Origin: Firmicutes bacterium CAG:24053_14
GTDB taxonomy: Bacteria; Bacillota; Clostridia; Oscillospirales; Oscillospiraceae
Assembly (NCBI GenBank): GCA_001916715.1
Contig: MNSZ01000059.1
Coordinates: 1-48,385 of the forward strand
Reading direction: 5' to 3'
DNA length: 48,385 nt
Shown: in pieces, positions 29,256 through 37,316 of the stretch
Layout: each line of letters opens with the position of its first letter
How positions within the stretch are numbered: the stretch's first letter is position 1
The notes under the pieces: model-generated
Databases searched by the model: none
Told to the model about the DNA's origin: nothing
Seen by the model: only the letters and a program-made list of their open reading frames with translations
Position numbers and translations under genes: made by a program

Positions 29256-32024
29256 ATGACAAAAGACCAGAAGATCGCCAAGCTTGGCAAAGAGATCACC
29301 GACCGGGCTACAGTGCTGCTCGGAAAGGATAAGATCACCCCGAATTCCCCGGAATACCTGGGCATCAATTCCGCACTGAAATACACCGCTTACAAGTACG
29401 ATCAGAAGATGGCGGACGATATACTCGATATCTGCCTGACCATGAAAAAGCGTGTGCCGCTGACCATCGAGCAGCTGGCCGCAAAGAACCCCCAGTTTGA
29501 CAGAGCATACCTTGAAAAGGCAATGCAGGCAGTCAGCGAGAGCGGCCTTGTCGAGTTCCACTGGGAAAACCTCGACGGCAAGAACCCCAACCATGAAAAG
29601 CGCTGGGTGCTGGACATGTTCGTTCCCGGCAGCGCTGAGATCATGATGATAAACCCCGAGCAGTCGGACATGTACCCCGAGACCGCAGACTTCTTCGAGC
29701 GCATGGCATACCTGCCCCTGGCAGGCATCACCGAGCTTGTACCTCCCGGAGGCGCAGGCATAGGCATGCATGTTATTCCCGTTGAGAAGGCTATACCGGC
29801 CGAGAGCAAATCCCTGCCCATCGAGCATCTGAGCCACTGGCTGAAGAAGTACGAAGGCCACATCGGCGTTTCCGTCTGCTCCTGCCGTAAGCAGCAGCGC
29901 ATCCGCGGCGAAGGCTCGGGCGATATCGAGGGCGAATGGTGCATCGGCGTCGGCGACTTTGCCGACTACTGCCGCGAGACCAACCACGGCCGCGACATCA
30001 CCTATGAAGAGGCAATGGAGATCCTCCAGAAGGCCGAGGACAAGGGCTATGTTCACCAGATAACCAACATCGACGGCGAGAACAAGATCTTCGGTATCTG
30101 CAACTGCGCAGTCGGCGTCTGCAACGCTCTGCGTACCTCCCAGCTTTTCAATACCCCCAACCTTTCCGCTTCCGCATACACCGCAGAGTCCGACCCCGAG
30201 AAGTGCGTCGCCTGCGGCAAGTGTGTTGAGACCTGCCCGGCCGGCGCCGTCCGCCTCGGCCAGAAGCTCTGCACCAAGGAAGGCCCCATCCAGTATCCGC
30301 ATCACGAGCTTCCCGACGAGACCCAGTGGGGCGAGGATCACTGGAACAAAAATTACAAAAACGAAAACGGCTCTATCCAGACCTGGCCCACCGGCACCGC
30401 ACCCTGCAAGGTCGCATGCCCGGCTCACATCGCGATCCAGGGCTACATCAAGATGGCAGCCGACGGCCGCTACGCCGATGCTCTCAAGCTCATCAAGAAG
30501 GATAACCCCTTCCCGGCAGTCTGCGGCAGCATCTGCCGCAAGTACTGCGAGGACGCATGCACCCGCGGCACCGTTGATGCACCTCTTCAGATAGACGAGA
30601 TAAAGAAATTCATCGCCGAGCAGGATATGAAGGCCGAGCACCGCTATGTTCCTCCCATGGTCTCCTGCACACGCGAGAAGTTTGACCAGAAGATAGCAAT
30701 CATCGGCGCAGGCCCTGCCGGCATGAGCTGCGCTTACTTCCTCGCCATCGAGGGCTACAGCCCCGTAGTGTTCGAGAAGGAAGCCGTTCCCGGCGGCATG
30801 CTCGTAAACGGCATCCCCTCCTTCCGTATCGGCAAGGACATCGTAAAGTCCGAGATCGACGTTCTGCGCGAGATGGGCGTTGAGTTCCGCTGCGGCGTTG
30901 AGGTCGGCAAGGACGTAACCATCCAGCAGCTGCGCGAGGAAGGCTTCAAGGCATTCTACGTTGCAGTCGGCCTGCAGAAGGCGGCAAAGCTGAAAATACC
31001 CGGCGAAGAGCTGAAGGGTGTTTTGGGCGGACTTGACTTCCTGCGCTCTGTAAACAGCGGCAATACTAAGAAGCTCAGCGGCGACGTCGTCGTCATCGGC
31101 GGCGGCAACGCGGCTATCGACGTTGCTCGTGCAGCACGCCGTCTGACCAAGGGCAGCGTCAACATGTACTGCCTTGAGAAGGACGAAGAGATGCCCACAG
31201 TTCCCGATGAGAAGAACGCAGGCCTCGCCGACGGCGTTGTTATCAACAATTCCTGGGCGCCCAAGGCCATCCTCGGCGAGGGCGGCAAGGTCACCGGCAT
31301 CGAGCTCATGCGCTGCGTCTCCGTGCGCGACGCAAGCGGCAAGTTCGCTCCCGTTTATGACGAGAACGAGACCATCACCGTTTCCTGCTCGAACGTTCTC
31401 GTTGCCATCGGCCAGCGCTCGGAATACGGCGCAGTTCTCGCCGGAACGGCAGCAGAGACTCCCGACGGCAGCCTCATCGACCACAACGGCGTCACCTTCC
31501 AGACCGAAGAAGCTGACATCTTCGTCGGCGGCGACTGCGCGACCGGTCCTAAGTACACCATCGACGCTATCGCATCCGGCCGTGAGGGTGCGGTTTCCAT
31601 CCACCGCTATGTAAACGTCGGCCAGACTCTGACTATCCACCGCAACCTGCGCGAGTTCAAGGAGCTGGATAAGCAGAACATCACCCTGCCGGCAGAGAAG
31701 TTCAAGAAGCCTGCACGCGCAGAGGCCGCAATTGATCAGAACAAGGTCCTCACCATGCAGGATGACCGCGTGACCTTCACCGAGGAGCAGATAAAGAGCG
31801 AGGCATCACGCTGCCTGAGCTGCGGCCGCAGCGTAGTCGATCCCAACAAGTGCATCGGCTGCGGTATCTGCACCACCAAGTGCGAGTTCGACGCTATCCA
31901 CCTCAAGCGCAACCGTCCGCAGAACAGCAAGATGATCCCGGCCGAGGATAAGTTCAAGGCCATCGGACCGTATGCCGCAAAGCGCCAGGTCAAGATAATA
32001 AAGAAAAAGCTTTCCGGAAAATAA
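29256..32024 (+). CDS. large Fe-S flavoprotein: Cys-rich N-domain + GltD-like reductase + ferredoxin
   Basis: 922 residues. Residues 1-~300 are a Cys-rich domain of unclear family with VCSCRKQQRIRG (near 206) and ICNCAVGVC. A ferredoxin motif CVACGKCVETCPAG follows near 316. A GltD/DPYD domain II-like Cys cluster starts APCKVACPAHIAIQGYI (near 383) with CRKYCEDAC. The FAD site is AIIGAGPAGMSCAYF (near 481) and the NAD(P)H site VVVIGGGNAAIDVARAARR (near 610). C-terminal CLSCGR and CIGCGICTTKCEFDAI sit near 852-878. It should move electrons between NAD(P)H, FAD and several [4Fe-4S] clusters. It is followed by hypA-hypB and the dehydratase-like pair, so it may reduce those proteins. No standard name fits. 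Confidence 0.85.
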   Translation: MTKDQKIAKLGKEITDRATVLLGKDKITPNSPEYLGINSALKYTAYKYDQKMADDILDICLTMKKRVPLTIEQLAAKNPQFDRAYLEKAMQAVSESGLVEFHWENLDGKNPNHEKRWVLDMFVPGSAEIMMINPEQSDMYPETADFFERMAYLPLAGITELVPPGGAGIGMHVIPVEKAIPAESKSLPIEHLSHWLKKYEGHIGVSVCSCRKQQRIRGEGSGDIEGEWCIGVGDFADYCRETNHGRDITYEEAMEILQKAEDKGYVHQITNIDGENKIFGICNCAVGVCNALRTSQLFNTPNLSASAYTAESDPEKCVACGKCVETCPAGAVRLGQKLCTKEGPIQYPHHELPDETQWGEDHWNKNYKNENGSIQTWPTGTAPCKVACPAHIAIQGYIKMAADGRYADALKLIKKDNPFPAVCGSICRKYCEDACTRGTVDAPLQIDEIKKFIAEQDMKAEHRYVPPMVSCTREKFDQKIAIIGAGPAGMSCAYFLAIEGYSPVVFEKEAVPGGMLVNGIPSFRIGKDIVKSEIDVLREMGVEFRCGVEVGKDVTIQQLREEGFKAFYVAVGLQKAAKLKIPGEELKGVLGGLDFLRSVNSGNTKKLSGDVVVIGGGNAAIDVARAARRLTKGSVNMYCLEKDEEMPTVPDEKNAGLADGVVINNSWAPKAILGEGGKVTGIELMRCVSVRDASGKFAPVYDENETITVSCSNVLVAIGQRSEYGAVLAGTAAETPDGSLIDHNGVTFQTEEADIFVGGDCATGPKYTIDAIASGREGAVSIHRYVNVGQTLTIHRNLREFKELDKQNITLPAEKFKKPARAEAAIDQNKVLTMQDDRVTFTEEQIKSEASRCLSCGRSVVDPNKCIGCGICTTKCEFDAIHLKRNRPQNSKMIPAEDKFKAIGPYAAKRQVKIIKKKLSGK

Positions 32025-32043
32025 TCCTCCCGGAGCAGAAACC

Positions 32044-32074
32044 AGGGTGTGGGAGAGATTCCACACCCTTTTTT
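32044..32074 (+). terminator. intra-operon terminator between the flavoprotein gene and hypA
   Basis: Perfect 9-pair stem AGGGTGTGG (32044-32052) / CCACACCCT (32061-32069) with a T6 tail. The SD of hypA begins right after it, and no promoter is evident in the 63-base gap. It probably sets a lower level for hypAB. Confidence 0.82.
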
Positions 32075-32087
32075 GAAAGGAAACGTT

Positions 32088-32432
32088 ATGCACGAGCTGA
32101 GTATAGTTACATATGTAATAGAGCAGGTCGAAAAGATCGCAAAGGAAAATGAGCTTACGGATATACAGTCCGTGACGTTGGAATTCGGCGAGGTATCGGG
32201 CATCGTTCCGGAGTACCTCAGCGATTGCTGGCAGTGGTATGCAAAGAAAAAGCCGATCATAGAGCATGCAGAATTCAAATATGAGATAATCCCGGCAATA
32301 ACCTGGTGCGACGACTGCAAGAGCACATATCCCACCGTCAAATACGGCAAGACCTGCCCGCACTGCGGCAGCGGCAGAACGTGGCTTCAGCAGGGGCAGG
32401 AAATGAATATCAAGCAGATAGAAGCCTGCTGA
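32088..32432 (+). CDS. hypA: nickel metallochaperone HypA
   Basis: 114 residues from the ATG at 32088 (AAAGGAAA upstream), giving the conserved MHELSIV start whose His2 binds nickel. The zinc site is two CxxC pairs, WCDDCKSTYP and TCPHCGSG. HypA hands Ni to hydrogenase large subunits (and urease in some bacteria) with HypB. Family length. hypB follows after 12 bases. No hydrogenase structural gene or other hyp gene is in the window, so the client is either elsewhere or one of the neighbours. Confidence 0.93.
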   Translation: MHELSIVTYVIEQVEKIAKENELTDIQSVTLEFGEVSGIVPEYLSDCWQWYAKKKPIIEHAEFKYEIIPAITWCDDCKSTYPTVKYGKTCPHCGSGRTWLQQGQEMNIKQIEAC

Positions 32433-32444
32433 GAAGGAGATACA

Positions 32445-33119
32445 ATGGGACAGTATAAAGTTTACGAGATAAAGCAGAGCATATTCAAGGCAAACGACAA
32501 CGCGGCTGACATTTTGCGCGCAGAGATGAAAAGGGAGCACTGCTTTCTGCTAAACCTCATGTCGTCGCCCGGCAGCGGCAAGACAACGACCCTGACGCGC
32601 ACGATCGAAAAGCTCGGCGACAAAATGAACATCGGCATCATGGAAGCGGACATAGACTCCGACGTTGACGCAGAGCGCATCTCAAACACCGGCGTTAAAA
32701 AGGTCATCCAGCTGCACACCGGCGGCATGTGCCACCTTGACGCGGACATGACCCGTCAGGGACTTACGGAAATGGGAACGGACGATCTCGACCTCGTCGT
32801 TCTCGAAAACGTCGGCAATCTCGTTTGCCCGGCGGAGTTCGACACGGGCGCGGCGAAAAACGCCATGATCCTCTCCGTTCCGGAGGGACACGACAAGCCG
32901 CTGAAATATCCGCTCATATTCCAGGTCTGCGATGCGCTTATAATCAACAAGATCGACGTTCTGCCTTATTTTGATTTCGACATGGACAAGGTCGTTGAGT
33001 TTGCGAAAATGCGAAATCCCAACATAAAAATATTCCCGATAAGCGCAAAAACGGGCGAGGGCGTGGACGAGTGGTGTGCATGGCTGCGCGAGCAGGCCGA
33101 CACATGGAATGCGCGCTGA
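32445..33119 (+). CDS. hypB: nickel-insertion GTPase HypB
   Basis: 224 residues. P-loop LMSSPGSGKTTTLTRTIEKL, switch region EADIDSDVDAERI, the G-domain metal/dimer site GGMCHLDADM with the conserved Cys-His, VLENVGNLVCPAEFD, and the guanine motif INKIDVLPYF. The His-rich N-terminal nickel store found in some HypB is absent. SD GAAGGAG. It works with HypA. It ends 144 bases before the dehydratase-like pair, which has its own promoter. Confidence 0.94.
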   Translation: MGQYKVYEIKQSIFKANDNAADILRAEMKREHCFLLNLMSSPGSGKTTTLTRTIEKLGDKMNIGIMEADIDSDVDAERISNTGVKKVIQLHTGGMCHLDADMTRQGLTEMGTDDLDLVVLENVGNLVCPAEFDTGAAKNAMILSVPEGHDKPLKYPLIFQVCDALIINKIDVLPYFDFDMDKVVEFAKMRNPNIKIFPISAKTGEGVDEWCAWLREQADTWNAR

Positions 33120-33161
33120 CGCTTTTTCGACAAAAACGGCAATAATTGTGCATCTTGTATA

Positions 33162-33231
33162 TTGCAATTTCACACCTTAGTGTTAAAATGATAACAATCG
33201 GCATTTGGCGACTGCTTGCTTTTATGCCGAT
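33162..33231 (+). promoter_or_regulatory. promoter and leader stem of the dehydratase-like genes
   Basis: TTGCAA (33162-33167), 16-base spacer, TAAAAT (33184-33189). The leader then has a perfect 8-pair stem ATCGGCAT (33197-33204) / ATGCCGAT (33224-33231) without a T-run, ending ~30 bases before the ATG. Confidence 0.5.
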
Positions 33232-33263
33232 AAAAGTATGCTAACTGATGAACGGAGAAAGAC

Positions 33264-34460
33264 ATGAAAGATTTAAAGCATCTGCTGTATTTTGAAAACC
33301 TCCTTCAGGAGGCTCAGAATGAGCTAATACTCCAGGCGCAGAGCGAGGGGAAGGTCTGCGTAGCTTACGTCTGCGAAAATACTCCCGAGCCGCTGCTGAA
33401 CCTGCCGGGCGCGTTTTCGACCCGTCTGCGCGCGCCGCGCACCGGCTCAATGGAAATGGCCACATATTATATGACAAGCTTCCTTTGCGAATACAGCCGC
33501 GCGCTGCTTGAGCGCGCGATCGAGGGCGGCTATAATTTTGCCGATTGCCTCATCACTCCCGACGGCTGCACGATGATGAACCGCGCGGTCGAAAACATGG
33601 AGCTTTTGAAGGCTCTGGGCAAGGACAAGGAAAAATTCTTCTTCGAGTACATGGAGATCCCAATGAAAGCCGACGATAACGGCCTGAATCTGTACACTCT
33701 CCAGTGCAAAAACCATATACTCGATCCGCTGAACAAGGCATACGGCATTGATACCTCCGATGCCGCCATCCGTCAGGCGGTCGCCGAGCACAACCGCATA
33801 TGCGGGCTTATCCGCGCCATCGGCGAGTTCCGCAAGGGCGATAAGCCGCGTATCACCGGCTATGAGTTTCAGGTAATAACCCTCGCGACCTATGTTGCGC
33901 CGAAATATCTGCTCATCGACAAGCTCGAGGAGACCCTTGAGGAACTTAAGACCCGCGAGCCTGAGGATAAACCATATCGCGTCCGCGTAGTCGTTGCCGG
34001 CTCGGAGGTCGATGATACCGACTTTATAAAGCTTGTTGAGGACTGCGGCGCATATGTCTGTGCCGACCGTTTCTGCTACGGCTCGTTCCCCGGCAGAAAT
34101 CCCATCGAGCTTACAGATGATGAGAATGCCCTCACGCAGGTCTGCCGCCAGTATATGTACCGCGGCCAGTGCCCGAGATATATGAACACCGCAAAGATGA
34201 CCGGCCGCCGCGAGTATGTAAACGAGCTTGCGAAGGAATACGGCGCCGACGGCATCATCTATGAGCAGATCAAGTTCTGCGATCCCTGGGCGTACGAGCG
34301 CATGATGGGCTCGCACATCCTGCATGACGATTACGGCTATCCCGTGCTGTCTATCGACCGTCCTTACAACATCGGCAGCACCAACGGACAGCTGCGCACC
34401 CGTGTTCAGGCATTCGTCGAGAGTGTTGAGATCAAAAAAATCAACGGAGGTGTAAAGTAA
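33264..34460 (+). CDS. 2-hydroxyacyl-CoA dehydratase-family subunit (HgdB/BcrC-like)
   Basis: 398 residues. Family marks: VAYVCENTPEPLLNLPGAFS near the start, FADCLITPDGCTMMNRAVEN, RVVVAGSEVDDTDFIKLVED, RGQCPRYM and YEQIKFCDPWAYERMM. The three conserved Cys positions (CENTPE, the CxxPDGC region, KFCD) would hold an [4Fe-4S]-type cluster. The family includes radical dehydratases, benzoyl-CoA reductase subunits and double-cubane proteins. It shares bases with the next gene at 34460. No activase gene (HgdC/FldI type) is seen, so the classic ATP-driven dehydratase reaction is not assured. The substrate is unknown. Confidence 0.85.
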   Translation: MKDLKHLLYFENLLQEAQNELILQAQSEGKVCVAYVCENTPEPLLNLPGAFSTRLRAPRTGSMEMATYYMTSFLCEYSRALLERAIEGGYNFADCLITPDGCTMMNRAVENMELLKALGKDKEKFFFEYMEIPMKADDNGLNLYTLQCKNHILDPLNKAYGIDTSDAAIRQAVAEHNRICGLIRAIGEFRKGDKPRITGYEFQVITLATYVAPKYLLIDKLEETLEELKTREPEDKPYRVRVVVAGSEVDDTDFIKLVEDCGAYVCADRFCYGSFPGRNPIELTDDENALTQVCRQYMYRGQCPRYMNTAKMTGRREYVNELAKEYGADGIIYEQIKFCDPWAYERMMGSHILHDDYGYPVLSIDRPYNIGSTNGQLRTRVQAFVESVEIKKINGGVK

Positions 34461-36031
34461 TGTCCAACAAGAGAATCGGCGCCAAAAATTTCGGCGATAT
34501 TTACGTTGAGGGCAAGCGTTACAGAAGCCGCCGTGAGTGGCGCGGCGTAGTCGATACCCTTTATGATTATTCCAGATGGCTTTATAACTGGATCAACATG
34601 TTCAGGATCGTTCTCGTAAAGCCCCGCAATATAAAGGCAATGTTCCGCTATCGCTGGATGGCGAACTATCTGGCAGTTCCCATGATGGTCGATCGACATA
34701 CTCAGGGCCTGCGCGGCGAGCATCTGCGCATCTGCCATGCAGAGCAGGACGTTATCATCGAGGACGTTGCAAAGCTTCTCGATAAGCTCTTCCGCGGCGA
34801 CCGCCGCATAGGAAACGACGAGGAGTTCTCCAAGAAAGTTGTGCTCGTTGATGAAAACGAGATGCAGTCCGTTATGATGGGCTTCCCGACAGTAGTTCCT
34901 CTCAGCCGTGAGATCGCATCCACCTATATCCCCGTGCTGCTCAACCAGCGCGCCGCAATACATTACATTGACATTGCTCAGGAATACGGCCTTGCAGGCG
35001 ACGTATGCCCCATGCCCGAGGCGGAAGCCGGAGTTTCTATCGATGACGATGCGCCCATCCTCGGCTGCTGCGCCGTTCAGTGCAACACCACCTGCGACGG
35101 CTCGCTGCTCAGCAACGGCGTTATCTCCAAGCGCATGGAGTTTGAGGACGGTATCCCCGTGTTCCAGCTGGCATCGCCGCTGCGTCATATGAACGAGGAC
35201 GTTCAGGAATATGCCGCTCAGGAGATCCGCAACGCCATCGCTTTCATTGAAGAGCACACCGGCGAAAAGTGGGATTGGGACTACTACTTCGAGTGCGCAA
35301 AGCGCGTAAACTACGCCACTAAGTGCCGTTTGGAGTGGCTTGAGATGAGCAAGTCGCCCTATCCGCAGGTGTTCGGCTCGAACCTTGCGCTTTACACCGA
35401 AACAAACTATATGGCCATCAGCGGCCGCCTTCCCATATTTGAGAAAACCGACCGCAAGATCATGCGTCTTGCCGAGAAGGCATACAAGAAAAAGAAAATG
35501 GCCGCAAACGAGTACCGCCACAGAGCCATCGTGTGGGGCGTTCAGTCGCATTACTACATGGATCTGCTCGTGTGGATGCTCAACTGCTGGGGCATCGTTC
35601 CGCTCACCGACATGCTGTCGATGGACAACACCACAATGATAGCCGAAGAGGACACGCCCGAAAACCGCGAGCAGGCAATGTATGATATCGCGATGCTCAC
35701 GGAGAAAATGATCATGCGCAACCGTACCCACGGCGGCTACAAAGTTCTGCTTGACGACCTCTGGGAGATCGTTACGGAGTTCAATGCCGATATGGTCATC
35801 CTTTGGGAGCACATGAGCTGCAAGGCGCTCGACGGCATGCACGGCATGTTCGAGCAGCGCGCGCGTGAGCTCGGCATACATCTCGTTTGGGTATCCCACG
35901 ACCTGTTTGATCCGCGCGTTGTTTCCCGTCAGGGCGTTCGCGACCAGATCAACACCTACATGCGCACCGTTATGGGCGAAGAGCCTGTTGATCCGACACT
36001 CGAAGTCCTCCCCGACGAGGAATCATGGTAA
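34460..36031 (+). CDS. 2-hydroxyacyl-CoA dehydratase-family subunit (HgdA-like, enlarged)
   Basis: 523 residues, longer than typical subunits (~400). The first ~130 residues are an unusual Arg/Trp/Tyr-rich region (SRREWRGVVDTLYDYSRWLY; FRYRWMANYLAVPMM). Then a HgdA/B-like fold with ILGCCAVQCNTTCDGSLLSN, AIVWGVQSHYYMDLLVWMLN, HGGYKVLLDDLWEIV and ILWEHMSCKALDG, which carry the cluster-type Cys. It probably forms a heterodimer with the upstream subunit, given the 1-base overlap. The N-terminal extension could be an interaction module. Function unknown. Confidence 0.82.
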   Translation: MSNKRIGAKNFGDIYVEGKRYRSRREWRGVVDTLYDYSRWLYNWINMFRIVLVKPRNIKAMFRYRWMANYLAVPMMVDRHTQGLRGEHLRICHAEQDVIIEDVAKLLDKLFRGDRRIGNDEEFSKKVVLVDENEMQSVMMGFPTVVPLSREIASTYIPVLLNQRAAIHYIDIAQEYGLAGDVCPMPEAEAGVSIDDDAPILGCCAVQCNTTCDGSLLSNGVISKRMEFEDGIPVFQLASPLRHMNEDVQEYAAQEIRNAIAFIEEHTGEKWDWDYYFECAKRVNYATKCRLEWLEMSKSPYPQVFGSNLALYTETNYMAISGRLPIFEKTDRKIMRLAEKAYKKKKMAANEYRHRAIVWGVQSHYYMDLLVWMLNCWGIVPLTDMLSMDNTTMIAEEDTPENREQAMYDIAMLTEKMIMRNRTHGGYKVLLDDLWEIVTEFNADMVILWEHMSCKALDGMHGMFEQRARELGIHLVWVSHDLFDPRVVSRQGVRDQINTYMRTVMGEEPVDPTLEVLPDEESW

Positions 36032-36048
36032 TTGGAAAGGAGATAAAA

Positions 36049-36216
36049 ATGGCCAAGTTTTATCCTGTTCTCAAAAAGCTGTCGCTCGCAGGCTTCTCAT
36101 TTTTCGCCGTGACCTTCGCGGTTTATTACTTCAACCTCGATATGAAGCTCACCGCGGCTATGGAACCCGTTCTCGAATACTTCTACGATAAAGTAGACCG
36201 CGACCAGCACCTGTAA
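36049..36216 (+). CDS. small single-TM protein, unknown
   Basis: 55 residues from the ATG at 36049 (AAAGGAGA upstream). N-terminal MAKFYPVLKKLS, one TM span (LAGFSFFAVTFAVYYFNL), then a charged tail ending DKVDRDQHL. It lies 17 bases after the dehydratase-like subunit and before the terminator, so it is the last gene of that unit. It may tether the complex to the membrane, by position only. No family recognised. Confidence 0.72.
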   Translation: MAKFYPVLKKLSLAGFSFFAVTFAVYYFNLDMKLTAAMEPVLEYFYDKVDRDQHL

Positions 36217-36227
36217 TACAAAATCAA

Positions 36228-36267
36228 AATCGCCATGACAGATTCATTCTGTCATGGCGATTTTTTT
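36228..36267 (+). terminator. terminator of the dehydratase-like unit (bidirectional)
   Basis: Perfect 13-pair stem AATCGCCATGACA (36228-36240) / TGTCATGGCGATT (36250-36262), T7 tail on plus. An A-rich flank lets it serve the minus-strand SGNH gene as well. Confidence 0.92.
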
Positions 36268-36272
36268 GCGTT

Positions 36273-37304
36273 TTACGATGCGGCGCTCTGTGCGTTATCA
36301 CGGAGGTTCAGCCAGTACTGCGCGCCGTCATCCCATGCGGCCGCGTTCTCTTTTGTCTGCTCGCGGGGAGAGTAGCCCTTGTCGAGCAGCATTTTGCCTG
36401 TCCACTCCGAGAATTTGCAGGCGCCGTAGAAATTGAGATGTCCGCCGTCATACAGATCCCGGCTTATATCAAGGCCGATCTCGTCAAAGCTATCGGCAAG
36501 AAGCTCAAAGTCTGCCTCGGGGGCGATCCCGGTCAAATCTCTTTCCAGCTTATCATAGATCTCCGGAGAGCACTGGCTGAAGGTCGGGTTAATAGTGACG
36601 ATAAGAGCTATGCCGTTGTCCCCGCATAGCTCGGCGATCTTTTCGAACGCCTCAAGGTGCTTTGCGTAAGCTTCCGTATCCTTGGACGGCTCGCGGTGAT
36701 AGGGCGTGCTGCCCTTCGTGTCATAGACGTTATCAACGTATGTATAGCCCTTGTTGACATCCGCGGAGGCAGGCGTTATAAGCTTGGCGATATCCTCCCG
36801 GGTAAGCTCCTTCCACCGATCATGGTAAAAGTAAAGATTGAAAAACAAGCCCAGGCGCTTATCTGGCTCGGCGGCGTCCAATATGGCACGAGCGCGATTG
36901 ATGCCGCGCGGCATATAGTCAAGGTTTATCTGAGTGTAATTCTGGTACATCTCAAAGAAAAACGACGAGCCTTCCATTACGACGACCTTCGGCGACTGCG
37001 TTTTCAGCGCCTGCTTGAGATACCAATATGTAATGGACGGCGTTTGCTCGGAGCCGGCCATGACGTAGCCGGTCAAGCCGGATGCAGCATACATTATCTC
37101 CGGGTTCCAGTCACAGTAGGCATAGCTGCTGCCGAGAAACAGCACGTCTATCGAGTCCTCCGGCTCGCACAGATATGCATCCCATGTTGAGCCGTAGCTG
37201 TTATGCACAGGTCTCATTATGATCGAGGCGCAATGTATAAGCACGGCGGCAAGCACGACAAAGGCTATGGCAAGCATCCAATCTTTTTTGTTAGTCTTGT
37301 TCAT
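36273..37304 (-). CDS. SGNH/AlgJ-like surface acylation protein
   Basis: 343 residues; GGGAGG SD 6 bases before the ATG. N-terminal TM anchor (residues ~9-30) then an outer SGNH-hydrolase-like domain: DVLFLGSSYAYCDWNPEIMY (block with the nucleophile Ser), VVVMEGSSFFFEM, and DLYDGGHLNFYGACKFSEWT carrying the Asp-x-x-His pair. It pairs with the MBOAT gene 12 bases upstream in the operon. Such pairs move acyl (usually acetyl) groups onto extracellular polymers. The acceptor polymer is unknown. Confidence 0.82.
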   Translation of the reverse strand: MNKTNKKDWMLAIAFVVLAAVLIHCASIIMRPVHNSYGSTWDAYLCEPEDSIDVLFLGSSYAYCDWNPEIMYAASGLTGYVMAGSEQTPSITYWYLKQALKTQSPKVVVMEGSSFFFEMYQNYTQINLDYMPRGINRARAILDAAEPDKRLGLFFNLYFYHDRWKELTREDIAKLITPASADVNKGYTYVDNVYDTKGSTPYHREPSKDTEAYAKHLEAFEKIAELCGDNGIALIVTINPTFSQCSPEIYDKLERDLTGIAPEADFELLADSFDEIGLDISRDLYDGGHLNFYGACKFSEWTGKMLLDKGYSPREQTKENAAAWDDGAQYWLNLRDNAQSAAS

Positions 37305-37316
37305 CGGAGCCTCCCG

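Noticed and set aside
29238..31640. An 800-codon open frame on the minus strand opposite the Fe-S flavoprotein.
   Set aside because: It is the shadow of a G+C-rich gene: no SD, no family motifs, Ala/Leu/Asp-biased, while the plus frame has clear cofactor motifs.
32088..33119. hypAB as part of a hydrogenase operon.
   Set aside because: No large/small subunit, hypC-F or protease gene is found on either side; the neighbours are dehydratase-like and flavoprotein genes.
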